A DNA stretch of 64,000 bases from Mugil cephalus (GCF_022458985.1 NC_061789.1:20316357-20380356); one strand, 5' to 3'; shown: positions 1 through 16,023, counted from the first letter of the stretch. Program-made: numbers and translations. Notes: a model not told the origin generated them from the sequence alone.

Positions 1-3291
<3,291 letters not shown>

Positions 3292-3688
3292 ATTTCAACC
3301 AAGAGTATCGGAGAGAAAGAGAGAGACAGGGATTTTGAAAGTAAAAGGGGGTTTGAAGACAGGAAGCGCTAGGGTGGACTGATAACTTGCTTATTTGAGA
3401 TGAGGATAACAAATCTAAAATCCCCCCAACGGAAAGGTAGGCAAAGCGAAGAAAGATCCAACAGAACCAGCAGTGTTGCCTTTTTCTGATTGTTTCTCAA
3501 CTGTTACCTATTTTCATTTTATTTATCCCCTTTGTGTTTGTGGCTGGGGCTCGACAACAACAGCCATAGATTGTGGCTGTTCAGCTTGACTTGTGTCTTT
3601 CTGATGGTGTAATGACACATTTTCAGTTGTTGCAGGTTGAGGCATTGATTTTTTTCTTGTTTGTCTGTTAAGGTACTGAATCTGCTAG

Positions 3689-3724
<36 letters not shown>

Positions 3725-4601
3725 TATTTTGTAAACGGGCCATCTCTACAAGCTTCTATAAGAGTGATCTTTGTATCCTGTCCCCCGGTCCCCACCCCCT
3801 TGCCCCCTTCCACCTCTCCATCCTGAATCTGTCCAAGCAATACCAAGTCCAACAGATGTGCCTATCATAATGCCAACTGGTTGGAAAACTGTGTCGAAAG
3901 CATTGATGCAGAGATTTGGCTACGGCGGCATCGGCTCTTGTGCCCGTTTGGTTGAAAGCTTGAAAACTCTCTGCACCTGCCTTGGTCTGCTCAATGTGGC
4001 ATGATTATTGGGTGGATGATGCACTCCGCTGCTTGCAGATGAAGCAGCGGTGACCTCTTTGATCAGAGTGAACATGATTTATGGCAGTAAACTTCATCTA
4101 GGTCTTAACTCCCGAGGGGGACCTGTGAGAAGTAAACATGAGGTCTGCATTTAAGTCAGTTTTTCTCTTAGCTGAATTTATTAGAGCATTTTGAAAATCC
4201 TATTGGTGATCATTTTGTCCTTTTTATGTCGATCTCTGTGCTTGTGTGTTATTTAGTGCTCAAGGGTGGGTTAAAAAGCTGTGATTTAGCAGCAGCTAAC
4301 ATTGTGGTCACACTCCTGACTATTGTTTATTTAATTCATAGTACATTTATACATGTATATTGATATATATATATGATAGAGAACATGAACTACTCATCTT
4401 TTTCAACATTGTCTCATAGCTGTGAAACTGACTTAAGATTTCATAAATAAACAAATATATAAATTCTGCCAAATTTACAAACCGAGAACATTGCAGTTTC
4501 TGTATTTAACTATGACGGTGGTGGATTTTAATACACAAAAACGGTAGCAACACGTTTCGACGACATGTGCATGTTATTTTTGTACAGTATGACTTTGGAA
4601 G

Positions 4602-4706
4602 ATGGCGGAAGCGACGTGCTTTATTTGCGCCGAGGTACCGGAGGTCGCGGACAAAACGTTTGATATTAACATGGACATAACTGAAAATGGAGCGAGGCTC
4701 AGTTAA
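4602..4706 (+). other. short CpG-rich open frame with CxxC motif, possible first exon or decayed gene piece
   Basis: An ATG in strong context (AAGATGGCGG) opens a 34-codon frame beginning MAEATCFICAEVPEV and ending in TAA. It has one CxxC pair and sits in a CpG-rich island inside otherwise AT-rich 3' flank of prkaca. AAGATGGCGG also matches the YY1 site found at many vertebrate transcription starts. No convincing splice donor was found. I do not recognise the protein. It could be the start of an unannotated gene, a retrocopied fragment, or chance. Confidence 0.25.
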
Positions 4707-6283
4707 ATGTGTCGCGGTTCCTCCGGGCTTCATTATTTGATTTTAGGGCACCGGTTTGCAGATAATGGTCACTGAACTCCTGTTTTTTTTTTTTTTTCTT
4801 GTTTTGTTTTTTTCCCCCCTCCTCTTTTCAATTCTATGTTCCTTTACACGTGACACTTTCACTTTGATTCACCCCAACTCAAACTTTGGGTTTTCAGTTT
4901 TCCAGCTTTCTATGTAACAAATTAAAATAATGAAACTGTCCTGAAGCTGTCCCCTTTTTTTGCAGAGTTTATTTCTGTGAATGCAAGACAATCGCAGACC
5001 AAATCTTCTCACCTACTGGTTTGTTGACTGAACACGTGGTCTTTGGTTTGAAGAGGGATATACACTTAAGTCCCCCTCCCCACCCCCCTCCATACGCCCT
5101 ATAGGTGCTAGAACTTTGTCCATCTCACTGAAAAGCTTCTGTGACTTGTTTGATGTGCATCAAATCTATTTGTCATAAAGTCTTGTAACATGACAATTTT
5201 AGAATGTTTTTTGACTCTTAATGATTTCAGTAGGCTTGGGTAATACTTTTTTTTTTTTTTTTTTGCAGTGTCTTAATGTAATTGAAAAGGATTTGAATGT
5301 CGGATGGAGATGTTTCAAAGCTGTTGGGGAACATGTGTATTATTTTTTTATATATATATATATATATACTACCTGTTTCTTTGGGGAACTTGGTTTTTCT
5401 TGCATGAGGTAAATGGGCCGGCAGTTTAGACGTACCCTGGACCTGAGACATGTTTGAGAAACCATCGTTTCTGCAGCTGACAGACTCATTGCTGTTTAAC
5501 CTTTTTGTTGAGAGCATTTATTCGTGCGTCACACTAAACAGTGCAGTGGATCACCAACAGATCTGTCCTTTTTTTTTTCTTTTTTTTTTTTAAATAGTGA
5601 AGCACATGGCACACCTTTTCAAATTTCCTATTTTTCATTTGTTCTAACAGTTTTTTTTTTTTGTTTTTGTTTTTTTCGGACACAATGTAATGCTTTGAAG
5701 ACAGCACACGTAATATGTACTGACTGATGACAACATCAGAGTTGGTGGGTAGAAGGCAACACCGTCTCATCTGCGTGAGACTCCGAGGCTATCGCGGTGC
5801 TTTTAGCTTCCCATTAAAACAAACAAAACGAATAAATGGATTTTCAGTTGTCTTTAATTCCTTTCTCCCAGCTGAACGCCATCTCCTGCTCTGTGCTACG
5901 GCTCTCCTCCTGTTTGCCTTCTATTTTCATCAAACGTCCACACGCGCTTTATTCAGACGTCACACTTTTTACATCGGAGATGTTTCACGTTCATATTTTC
6001 TAATTGTATTTTCAAAAAAAAGCAGCCAAAAAATAATAATAAAAAACAAAAACAAACAAACAAACAAAAAAAAAAAAACAGAACGTTAATCTTTTTCCTC
6101 ATGACCTGGGTACAGTGATTGTGTAGTCTATTGTACCTTTTGGGAAACAATACTGTATATCCTCGCCTTTGACAGTCTTAACTATCTTACCCTCTGGAGA
6201 ACTTGACAGATACCCTTAGAACACAATGAGTATGTTAAAATATATATATACATAAAGTAATATTTTGCAAAATGTATCATTCC

Positions 6284-6289
6284 AATAAA
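6284..6289 (+). promoter_or_regulatory. AATAAA polyadenylation signal, likely prkaca distal site
   Basis: AATAAA is followed by a T-rich stretch and is the last good signal before the intergenic gap to samd1. Confidence 0.55.
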
Positions 6290-6300
6290 GTTTTACTTGT

Positions 6301-7785
6301 TAAGACTCATGTCTGGGTTATATCTAAGGTCTCTTCTCGCCTTTCACTTTGCTAGATTAGTCCTGATTAAACTTTTTCTTCTGTCACGAGCCAGTCTCAC
6401 AAGATATTTGCAACTTCAGGCTGCTCACGACTGGAGAAGAGGAACACTCGGTGTGTTGGTAGGTGAGAGTGGATACTGTGCCCTCGCTGCCCTGTCTGAG
6501 GCAGTGAATGCTACAGGTGCAGTGTTGTGTTCACCCCGTCAGTATGGGATCACTCATCCTACAGCCCATTCCAAATATATCTACCTTCAGTGCACTCCTT
6601 ATCTTTCTATCATTTAGGATTTCATCTGTGTGTTCGTTGTAGGGTTGCATGCTAAAATTCTTTCACTGGAGGGCAAATTCCATATTTGAAATTAATACCA
6701 CCATTGATACAAACAGCTCATAAATCTATCCTCCTAGTGCATTGTATTCCTTCAAAAGAAAAATGATGGTGAATTGTACCACTCCAAGAGCTTTGGTTTC
6801 TCTCTCAGCGCTACGCCACAAAACATGGTTTAATTCAGTACCTTCAGCCACTGTGACCACAGAGCTCAGTTGTTGATTTTGCCTTCCACCCTGATGCTGA
6901 TTTGCATACATCAGATGCTGGCTTACGTGCACAGGGGCACATCCTGACATTCTGATGTTAAATCCCAACATCTCACACCGGACTTGAAGTGGCCTGCGAA
7001 CAACAAGCGCTGGCAATTCTTGAATAAAATGAGTATATTTGAAGTAGTAATAGTAGTCTTTTTTACTGCTGAGGTTGTATTCGGGCCTACTTTTTTGTCA
7101 TCTCATATTTATACGTTGCCCAAGGATGTTCAAACAGTTGCAATGTCCAAGTTAAAGGCCTACAAGGACAAAAATCTATTAAAATTGGAAGTCATTATGT
7201 CATTTCTAATCTTTTAGAAATGTTTTAAAGGTGAACAAATTCATAATCGTTGCGAGACATATTATTTATACACTAATATAATTGTGGTGTATTAATGTTT
7301 AGTCTTATTTACCGGTTTATTGTTTCCTTAAAAGAGCGTTTCATTGATTTGTGCCGTAAACGGATCTTCTCGTCTGGTTCCTTCATTTTCTTGTGAAGTG
7401 AGAGAATTCCGCGGTCCAGTCGGGCTTACCCGATCCAAAGGTTGCTGTGTGATAAACTACTTTCATGAGAAGTAAGCAAAAATGCCCACCTCACAGGGCG
7501 CACATGGGACCGAGGGCGGGCGCTCGTTCCCGTCCAGGACTACAAATTCCACCTTAAAAATCCCCTCTCGAGTGAAACTTTTCGTTGGATCTCCGTCGGT
7601 CCACCTTAAGCGCACACGCAAAACGCAGGAGGCGTACAGCAAGGTTTCCGCTTCTCAGGGCTCGGACCGCGGCTCACGAAAATCACCGTGTGTGTGTAAC
7701 GTACAAGGTTGACGCACTAAGGTACGAAAAGAAAAAAAAAAAGAAAAAAAAAAAAAAAACAAGCGAAGCAACCCGAGCTGAAAAG
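6301..7785. other. intergenic and samd1 5' flank/5' UTR
   Basis: There is no supported gene here. From about 7360 the sequence becomes CpG-rich. A long A-rich tract (about 7730-7759) lies just before the samd1 start codon and is probably in the 5' UTR. Confidence 0.5.
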
Positions 7786-10700
7786 ATGTCTGAATCCAAG
7801 TACCGCGAGTGGATCTTGGATACTATCGACTCGCTGCGGTCTCGTAAAGCTCGGCCGGACTTGGAGAGGATTTGCCGAATGGTCCGGAGACGACATGGGT
7901 CCGAGCCCGAGCGAACCTGCGCGGAACTGGAGAAACTGATCCAAGAGCAAATCGTGCTCAAAGTTAACTACAAGGGCTCCATTTCATACCGAAATGCCGC
8001 CAAGGTTCAGCGGAGAAGCAGAAAAAAAGAAGATGTGTCGTTGGCCACGGCTGCGAGGGGGAGCGCGGTGGAAGAAGCCAGTCATTCCGACTTGAGCAAC
8101 GGGGACAGCGCTTTGGGTCCCGCTGACCAGGACGAGGAGGACCTGGAGGTACGTGGAGGCTGAAGCGAGAGGCGCACGCTTTAAACGAGCTGCCGCCTCG
8201 GTGTCGTAGCACATCACGGCAAACGAACAGGTGGAGGTAAAGCGGGCGGAGTGGCGTTTTGTTCACAAAACGTCTGTTTGTGTGCTCGTGGGGGTGGTTG
8301 GGGAAGTGATTTGCAAGTGCACCCAAAAAAACTGCCGCAGACACACGGGGAGCGGCGGTTGGACCTCGCTCGAGCGCTACCGAGGCGGAGAAGAAAAAAA
8401 CATCAGAAGGTGCGCGTGAATTTTAATGTGGAGACAATTTTATTTACATTGCAGCGGTTGCAAAGCACTTTATACGGGTGGTTGACTGCTTAGAGACAGT
8501 TGTCAGGAAAAGTTGAGCCGTCCTGCCCGTCGACAACAAGCCGAGCCTCCATTATCAGCAGCAGAAAGCGCTTTTCAAGCCCCAAAGTCGGCGTCGCTCG
8601 AGCTAAGGGGAGGGGACGGTTAAGTCTCCGAGAAATGAGCCGAGTTACGTCGGAGGTCGAGCGCCTTTTGTTTCAGAATAAAAGCGTCACAATAGGCGTC
8701 CGTCAGTCTGGATTTTAATTTGAAAGTCTGGGACTGGAAATACGCATTTTCTTGGCGCTCACTTAATAATAATAGGAGTAGGGAAAGGAAAAAAAAAGTC
8801 TGTAACACCGCCGATGTAGGAGTCGGTTGGGGGACGGCTGAACGTTGTTGGGTAGTTTATTATTTTATTCGCGTTACAACAATGACAGCCTTATCAGGGG
8901 CCCCCGTTAGAGCCGTGTACTCACACAAATTGTGGCTGACTGTGATGACATTTCACCGGTTACGTCTAGACTTCAAAATGCCCACATCTTTACGCACTGT
9001 GACACAAAACGTATACAGAATCGACGATTTGCGCGATAAAGTACACCGATAGTCAAAGTATCGCCAGTTAATTTATGCGAGCTGCGTCTGTTTTCAAGTG
9101 ATGGGCGATTGCCGACGCAGTGCTTAAAGTCGACCCCCTAGATCCATTGTCGGACGCACTGCCAAGCCCGGTCACGTCCAGTGCTCGGTGTCGACTGTGG
9201 TTATGGCCGCTGTCGTCCCGCAAAGCACAAGCACATCTGCACCGGCAACTATTTGTTGACAACATTTTGAGGCGAACCGCGGCTCTGCAGAGGGATGAAA
9301 CGCGCAGCGGCCGGTAACCCTGGAAGACCTGAACTAACGTAAAGCGACCGCAAACTGTTCGCTCGGCGCTAGGTGGCGGATGCGCCTGTCCGATTTGGGT
9401 TAAGCTGAGATCAAATTGACTTTGTTCTGTGAAAGGCTCGCGTGTCGCTACAAAACGCGTGATTAAAACGGACAGGCGCCTTCTCGGGGCTGACGCCTCT
9501 CGCGGTTTTGGCAGAACACCAGGGTCAAATGTAGACAACCGCGTCCGATAACGGACTCATTTGCGTTGCACTTCTGTTCATTCGCTTTTACTGCGAATCG
9601 TTGGCCCGATGCAAAGTCAAAGTGGACTGGCAGTCGAGGGGGACTGAGGCTCGTTTCAGCGGAGAGCTGCACGGTCTCGACGTAGAGCTGTAAACCTCGG
9701 GTTTATCTGGGCTCTGCTTGGCCGCCGCTCGGCCCTGGGGAGCGCTCTGTTAAAGAGACACAATGGCGAGGTCTTTACCGCGGCTTCCAACTCCATGCGC
9801 ACTTTGGAGAATTTTTTTGAGAAAAACAAAAAACGCCACCCCTCGGCCCCCCTTTGTCCCGTCTCACGTTAAAAATGATCAGCCAAGAAGGCCTAAAAAA
9901 GACGGGGACGCACTGAACACGTCGTCAGTGTTTGTGAGACGAGATGAAAAAATCGTGTTGTATTGAGATCCGAAGGGAATGCGGGGCGTTTTTTTTTGTG
10001 TGTGTGTGTGACCGTGTCTTGGGGAAAGTTCTGTGAAATGCAGTACGATGGGTGAATACCATAGAAGCGGAGACGCGGCTCTGCTCACAGGAGCGGGGCG
10101 GGCTTTGGTGCGCTCTCTCTCTCTCTCGTGCTCGGCTCACTGCTGGATCTCTTGGACACGCAGTCGCACAGGAGGAAATTTTTCACTCGTGGCGCCGTCG
10201 ACGCAAAATAACCCCACGAAAAGAATGAGTACGCTCGCGCAAACTAGTTGCGCACAAGAGGTCAACGGTGCATTCAGATGTCTTAATGGCATTGGAGGCA
10301 CGTTAGTGACGGCGGGGCTGGCCGTCTGCCTGCGTAGTGAACGCTGCACCGCGGAGAGACAGGGACGGAGGCACTCGGAGGCAATAATTTACCACCACAG
10401 CAGTCAAATTGCGAAATCCGTATGTGCGTGTTTTCATGTGACACCCTCCGCATGCAATTAGTCCTACCCAGTTCACACAACAACTCCCACTAAACTAGTA
10501 GGGTTTCCAGCTTTTTAAATGACTCTTAATTTAATGCACTGCTCTATAAACCCACACTTATTGGTCCACGTGTCAGTGTCAAGATTGTGACACATTTGAG
10601 TTATGTTACACATGATAGCCAACCCTTACTATACAGAATATATATCTAATATCAGTCAGGCATCTCATAAATGTGATGGAAGTTCTGTATGTTGAACCTG

Positions 10701-13700
10701 TGCTCTGTTTGGCAGGCGGACACCTCTATGGCTATGGACACAGACAGTAATGCAGATGAGGAGGGGGCTGATGAGAGCCGGGACGGGCAGGACAGCAGAC
10801 CGTCTCCTGGCCGCACCAATGAAGATGCCACCGCGCACTGTGACCCTGTCCGGGCTGTCTCTGCCCCCTGCTCTCCCTCTGGCTCTCCCTCTGGCACTCC
10901 GCCTGGCCCCGGCCTCGACTGCAGTCCTAGCTCCGGTTTGGACTGTGCGTCCCTCCAGAGGGCCGGCGAGAGGCCCAACTCCTTACCCCCCTCCAGCCCG
11001 AGGGCCCTCACACACAATAACTGGGCTTATGATCCTGCACTCTGCCCAGTGGAGCGCCAGCACCCAGGAATGCAGAAAGACAAAGGTATTCACAGTTCTA
11101 AACAGAGTAATATGCACACCCGGCATTACAGAGCACCCTACTATTGTTTCACCAAGTTCGTGCTTAGCCCTGCACTAGATATGAAGCAGGGATGGGGGCT
11201 TTACACATGCACTGTAGATGATTAACTGTTATATGTCTGGACGGAACTAGAGATGCAGTATAAACTAATGTATCTCTATGGCTCAATACCTTTGTGCATT
11301 TTGAAGTACATTCATTCATGATTCATTCATAATGATCAGTGCTCTGTGAGTGGCATTACTCACATGATCACATTATTAAACCAAGGTTTAACTGAGTTTG
11401 TTTTTCGCTTGACAGGAATACAATTATATGTGAATGGTTAACATGATATCAGCATGCAAAAAGTTTGTAATTGGTTCATTCTTTGTTAGCAGTAACCACA
11501 AAGCCACCAACCCACTTTGGAACGACCAGCCCCTGTGCTCCAAACAATGTAAAGAAAGAAGAACGAGGCAAGGAGGAGGACAGCAGCCTGTCATCTGACC
11601 AGTTGGTTCCTGACTATGCAGCACGACTGGTAATTTGAATGCATTCCTCTTTTTAAACTCAGTTTTCATTGCATTATCATATCATAGTGCAAAAATACAA
11701 AACAAAATGGAAAAAAAAAAGTTATCCAAACATGAATCTGGATTTTCCTGTCTCTACAGACACTGTAACACATCCATATTTCAGTCCTTAGTCCTGTCAT
11801 TGCTATACTTACTGTACATAGTCACTTTTCCAATTTCACTTGTGACAATACAACGTTCTGCTGGGTAATCTTTGGACCTGGCATTCATTCATGTGGATGT
11901 TACTTAGACATGTACCACCCACCTAGACCAGACCAGACACACCCAACCCATAGCAGTGATTCTCTGATATCCCAGAATTTACAATAACCAAATGCAGTAG
12001 TCTTAGTCTTTAGGTATCTAAAGTACTCCTGGTTTCATAGTATAAAGTTTTATCCCCTTCCAGTTACTGTGCTTGTATTCCTTTTTGTGACAAATTGCCG
12101 TCTACCTAACATGTCCACATTGAATTAGATTTTTTGTTTTTTTTCTTGTGCAGGATGAGACGAGGAATGTGTCTGATGGAAAATCACATACACTGTCTTT
12201 GTCATCTGACAACTGTGAGTTTACCAAGTTTTTATTTTTCATTTCTTTACACCTGCTGTGTAGATAGCAGCTGCACCAGATACCAGACTGATCACTAAAC
12301 TAGTCTCTTGTTTTGAAAAAATGTTCCTAAAACACACATTTTAAGAGTTATTTAAACTACTGACAGTGTTATGTTTAAAAGCCTGTTCTGGGCCTCTTCT
12401 GCCTGTGCTCGTCTTGAGGCTTGGTCAAGATGTTTGGAATACTTTACAATCTTGTCATGCTACCTATCATCCAGGTGTCTCATGCTTCCCTCAGGGAAGG
12501 AGAAATCCATTGATTGAATAACCTGGACATTCAGTATATTCAGGTAGTCAGCTGACCTTATCCTTTGGTAATAATGTTGCTGAACCTAGATCAACATAGC
12601 ACTGCCCCCACAGGCGTGTGCAGTAGACACTAGGAATGATGGGCGCATCACTTCATTTGCCTCTCTTCTTACCCTGATGCCCATCACTCTGGAACAGGGT
12701 AAACCTAGACTCATCAGACCACATGACCTTCCATTGCTCGAGAATCCAATCTTTATGCTCCTTAGCAAATTGAAGCCTTTTTTCCAGTTAGCATCACTGG
12801 TTAGTGGTTTTCTTAATGTTACACAGCTGTTCAGTCCCAATCCCTAAGTATTAAACATAGCCCTGAGTTCTACTGTTGTTCTTCTTTGATTTAACTTCAC
12901 CAAATGTTTAAGTGATTGCTGATCACCATCAATCAGGATTTTGTTCTGACAACATTTCTTCCTTGAAGACAATTGTTCCCCACTGTCCTTCCAACTTTTT
13001 TATAATGCATTGGAGACTTCTTGACCTAATTTTAGTAGCTTCTGCTTCAATCTCCATAGATTTTTTTCTCTGCTTGATGCAGCCAATGAATTGACCATTC
13101 CCAAACAGACTAACATCTTTTCTACGCCCATGGGATGTCTTTCAACAGTTGTTTGAGAAATGAGAAGCTACTCATTTCATCAGTTGGGTTTCACAGCTTG
13201 TTGCCAGCTGAAAGATAATTATCCATGCAGTAATTATCCAATAGGAGGCTCATACCGGTTTACTTAGTTAAATCCAGGTGGCAACTTTTTTTTGGCCAGG
13301 CTCTGTATGTTGGTGTAAATATGTTGGACAAGTTTCTGAAGACTTGGGCCCTTTCTTAGTGACATATTACCAAGAAGCGTCTTCCTACACCAGCCCTCTT
13401 TCACAGGATGCTGGCAGGAATATTTTACTACTGCAGATTCTTGGGCTGTGCCTGGAACTAGTTTTGTCAAGCAGAGGCAGTAGTGATTGAAAATGGGGGC
13501 GATGTCCATGTCACATTTCACTGGCATGACAATATTCCTGCCAGCATCCTGTGAAAGAGGGCTGGTGTAGGAAGACGCTTGCTGGCTCATTCACTGAGCC
13601 TCACTGCACTGAACCGTGAATCAACTCTAATAGAAAAAGGTGCAGTACTGTGACGGTAGACTCTTCAGTGCAGAATGTTGGAACCGTAGAAAACCCTAAA

Positions 13701-16023
13701 TCATTTCCATTGTGCCACTGCAGGTCCACAACACTAAATATCAGTGCTGTGAAATGCACAGTTCTTATGGAAGTTTATTTAGCAAGAAAGAAAAACTGGA
13801 AAACATCAGAGCCATGGTTCTTAACCACTTCTCTTTGCTCCTGTGGTGAACAGTGGCATTGTTGCATTAGGGACAGGTGGGGCACGCCCCCACCAGAGGG
13901 TGCTGCTGTGCAGGTGAGGATTATAAGTTTGCTGTGTCAAAAATGTTGTTGTGCATAAGTTAATAAATATTAAACTTTGTCCCCAATGAAATCTCCTAAG
14001 TTTTCATTTTATTAACACAATTTCCTCTGTAGACACGTTTTGTAGTGTAGTTGTGTGTGGATAGTTTGTTATGCCTAATGCTGTGTCTCTGTTTCCGCTT
14101 GGTGGGGCACAGCTCAGATGACTCTGGCCTGCAGTGTTGTGGACTGGTGGACTACAGCACGTGAATGCACATGTACAGCGCACCCTTCAGTTTAGAAAGT
14201 GGGGCCTGAAGTTCAGGGCCCCAGAGAGATTCTCATTGGCTGATTTGAAGCAAGGGCGGGGACTTCACAGGTCTCGCTAGCTAGGCTAATGTAGCTAATT
14301 TATGTTTCATTCATTCATTCATTGCATGATGAATCGAGTTCACTACCAGGCTAGTGTGACATATAGGATTTTACCACTTGAGCAGAAGTTGGAGATAATA
14401 GGTTTGGGACCACATCAACCATTTCTCAAGAAGGAAAAGACAAAACTAGTCTCAAACCTAAACTCATTCAACTAGGAGCGGTTTAAGCAGAAAGCTTGGA
14501 TCTAATTTATTTTTCAATGGAATTGATAATGTGGTTTACATATTGGCATGGAATTTGCATGATGCATAATGGCGATACGTGTGTGGGTGTGGAGAACAAC
14601 CTCACGGAGCTATTCAATGTCTGTGGTGCTGAAATGGCTGTTTGGCTGTGGTATATTGTGATTTTGTATATTGATTGCTGTGTATTGGGTGTGTGCCATT
14701 CACACCATGAGCCTTGCATTGTGTTTTTTATTGTTGTCATGTTATTCTATTTGTTTTTCTATCTTGAGTTTTTGATATAGTAAGATCTTGAACACTTCTA
14801 TGTGGTGGCGCTATTGATATGATAATATGTGTTGTCGGATTGGCACAGTGGTCTGGTGGTCAGCACTAATACCTCCAAGCCAGAAGTTCTGGGTTTGAGT
14901 CTGATCTGGGCCTCTCTGGGTGGAGTTTGCATTTGTGTGAGGTATTATACTCCGTATTTTTGTTGTGAGGGTATTGATTATGGTATTTCTGGATGGGATT
15001 GTAAGATTTTCCTGCATGGCCCCACCAGAATTTCCAAACCAGTGGTGAGTCACTTCCTTAAAAGTTTCATGTTCTGTTTAACACGCTGGAATACTTGACT
15101 TCAGCAGTTATAGACACTGTAGTTGACACTAACAGTAGTAATTCAGAAAATACTTCTGTCTCTGTACTTTCTCAGAGAAGGAGGACAACAGACAAGTTTC
15201 TCATACTGCACATTGACTATAATGTGGCATTCTGTTTGCCCACAGGCGCATTTAAGAAGATGGACATATCATCGTTCACAGCAAGTGACGACAGTCTTCT
15301 GAATGGTGGCAAAGGGGACGATGTGTGAGTATCTTGTGATGAACCCTTATTTCACGCTTCATTTTTCAACCATAAAGCTCTTTGTAAGGAACATATGAAG
15401 TGGGATACAAAAGTAGTCCTGGAGTTTAAATCTGGGTAGAAGTCAGTTTCATGCTGTGTTTATATGAGATATACAATATAACTAAACAGAAGTAATGTCT
15501 AATAATACAGAAAACTAAATATTTAGATCGGTTCAGCAGTTCATCAATATTAAGGGACCAAAAATATTCACAGTTAACTACAGAGTAAGTCACCTATAAT
15601 CTTGGAGATAATGTGGCTATTTCTGACTCTTTTTCATCTGCTCTCCCTCCAGTTCAGTGAAGAAGGAGAAGATGAACCAGAACTTGTTGCAGTGGACTGT
15701 GGCAGATGTAGCCAGTTACTTTTCAGCTGCAGGCTTTCCAGAGCAGGCTGTAGCATTTCGAACACAGGTTAGTGCTCCACCACAAGGACTCCATCGAGAG
15801 TGGTACATGTTAATCACAACAAAGAGAAAAAATCCAGTGTATATTTAACTGACCAAACCTTTTCTCTCCTCACCAGGAAATTGATGGGAAGTCCCTCCTC
15901 CTTATGCAGCGAAGTGACGTGTTGACCGGTTTGTCCATTCGACTCGGTCCCGCCCTCAAAATCTACGAGCGCCATGTGAAAGTGTTGCAGAGGACCCACT
16001 TCCTGGAATACGAAGACCTCTGA
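7786..16023 (+). CDS. samd1: SAM domain-containing protein 1 (atherin), complete
   Basis: The coding exons are 7786..8148, 10716..11085, 11490..11629, 12154..12214, 15246..15324, 15653..15767 and 15877..16023. All have GT-AG borders and compatible phases, giving 424 residues. Residues about 5-72 form the winged-helix domain ([19 protein letters not shown], then [12 protein letters not shown] and [13 protein letters not shown]), which in mammals binds unmethylated CpG islands. Residues about 350-418 form the SAM domain ([16 protein letters not shown], then [20 protein letters not shown]). The mammalian protein is a chromatin repressor working with L3MBTL3 and the KDM1A complex. The linker is Ser/Pro/acidic and much shorter than the Ala/Pro-rich linker of human SAMD1 (538 aa). 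The start ATG is the first in frame and is followed directly by the conserved domain. Introns 1 and 4 are large: intron 1 is CpG-rich, and intron 4 carries several repeats. Confidence 0.95.
8149..10715. other. samd1 intron 1, CpG-rich promoter-proximal region
   Basis: From about 7360 to 10450 CpG dinucleotides are frequent compared with the rest of the window, as expected for a CpG island over a housekeeping promoter and first intron. No coding exon was supported inside it; several open frames are a by-product of GC content. Confidence 0.5.
11487..11492 (+). promoter_or_regulatory. tandem (NAGNAG) splice acceptor of samd1 exon 3
   Basis: The acceptor reads TAGCAG. Using the first AG adds one Ala codon (GCA) and using the second removes it; the frame is kept either way. 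Confidence 0.55.
12475..13307 (-). mobile_element. degenerate Tc1-like DNA transposon, 5' part
   Basis: Read on the minus strand this shows a Tc1 transposase fragment with the motifs [14 protein letters not shown]-like (here broken), [12 protein letters not shown] and ACGGSAM. It is preceded (13100-12900) by the usual helix-turn-helix N-terminal part and a 5' terminal repeat ending about 13307 (TTTTTTTTGGCCAGGCTCTGTA). The element is truncated before the second catalytic Asp and carries frameshifts, so it is inactive. It sits in samd1 intron 4. Confidence 0.75.
13375..13580. repeat. perfect 50-bp inverted repeat with 106-nt spacer
   Basis: The left arm 13375-13424 and right arm 13531-13580 are exact reverse complements over 50 bases. 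They would fold as a long hairpin in RNA or DNA. The same peptide fragment ([15 protein letters not shown]) is therefore readable on both strands. No target duplication is obvious. It lies 68 bp from the Tc1 terminus in samd1 intron 4. Confidence 0.9.
14326..14515 (+). mobile_element. possible hAT-type (TTF zinc finger) transposase fragment
   Basis: The frame beginning MMNRVHYQ contains [11 protein letters not shown] and, after a stop, RFKQKAWI. This resembles the N-terminal TTF-type zinc-finger region of hAT/ZMYM-like transposases. It is decayed and short. The assignment is tentative. Confidence 0.3.
14833..15010 (+). mobile_element. tRNA-derived SINE-like element
   Basis: It has an internal Pol III A box (TGGCACAGTGG, 14841-14851) and a B-box-like sequence (GGTTTGAGTCT, about 14892-14902) at tRNA spacing. 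This is followed by the common teleost tail segment CTGGGTGGAGTTTGCAT. Confidence 0.6.

Larger units (their letters stand above)
3292..6300 (+). other. prkaca 3' UTR and downstream sequence
   Basis: This AT-rich stretch has long poly-T runs (about 3692-3722, 4782-4797, 5247-5264, 5570-5592, 5650-5674). Candidate AATAAA signals lie at 4446-4451 and 6284-6289. The last one is followed by a T-rich stretch and is the better candidate for the distal cleavage site. I see no conserved coding exon except the short open frame at 4602-4706, listed separately. The 3' UTR extent is an inference from the signals. Confidence 0.5.

Noticed and set aside
5524-6150. Phe/Lys-rich open frames in the prkaca 3' UTR
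   Set aside because: Produced by poly-T/poly-A runs; low complexity only.
10033-10461. 142-codon open frame in samd1 intron 1
   Set aside because: GC-driven open frame inside the CpG-rich intron, flanked by no consistent splice sites and without a known domain.
14496-14780. 94-codon open frame rich in Tyr/Cys/Ile
   Set aside because: AT-rich chance frame within a repeat-laden samd1 intron; no homologue recognised and no splice sites.
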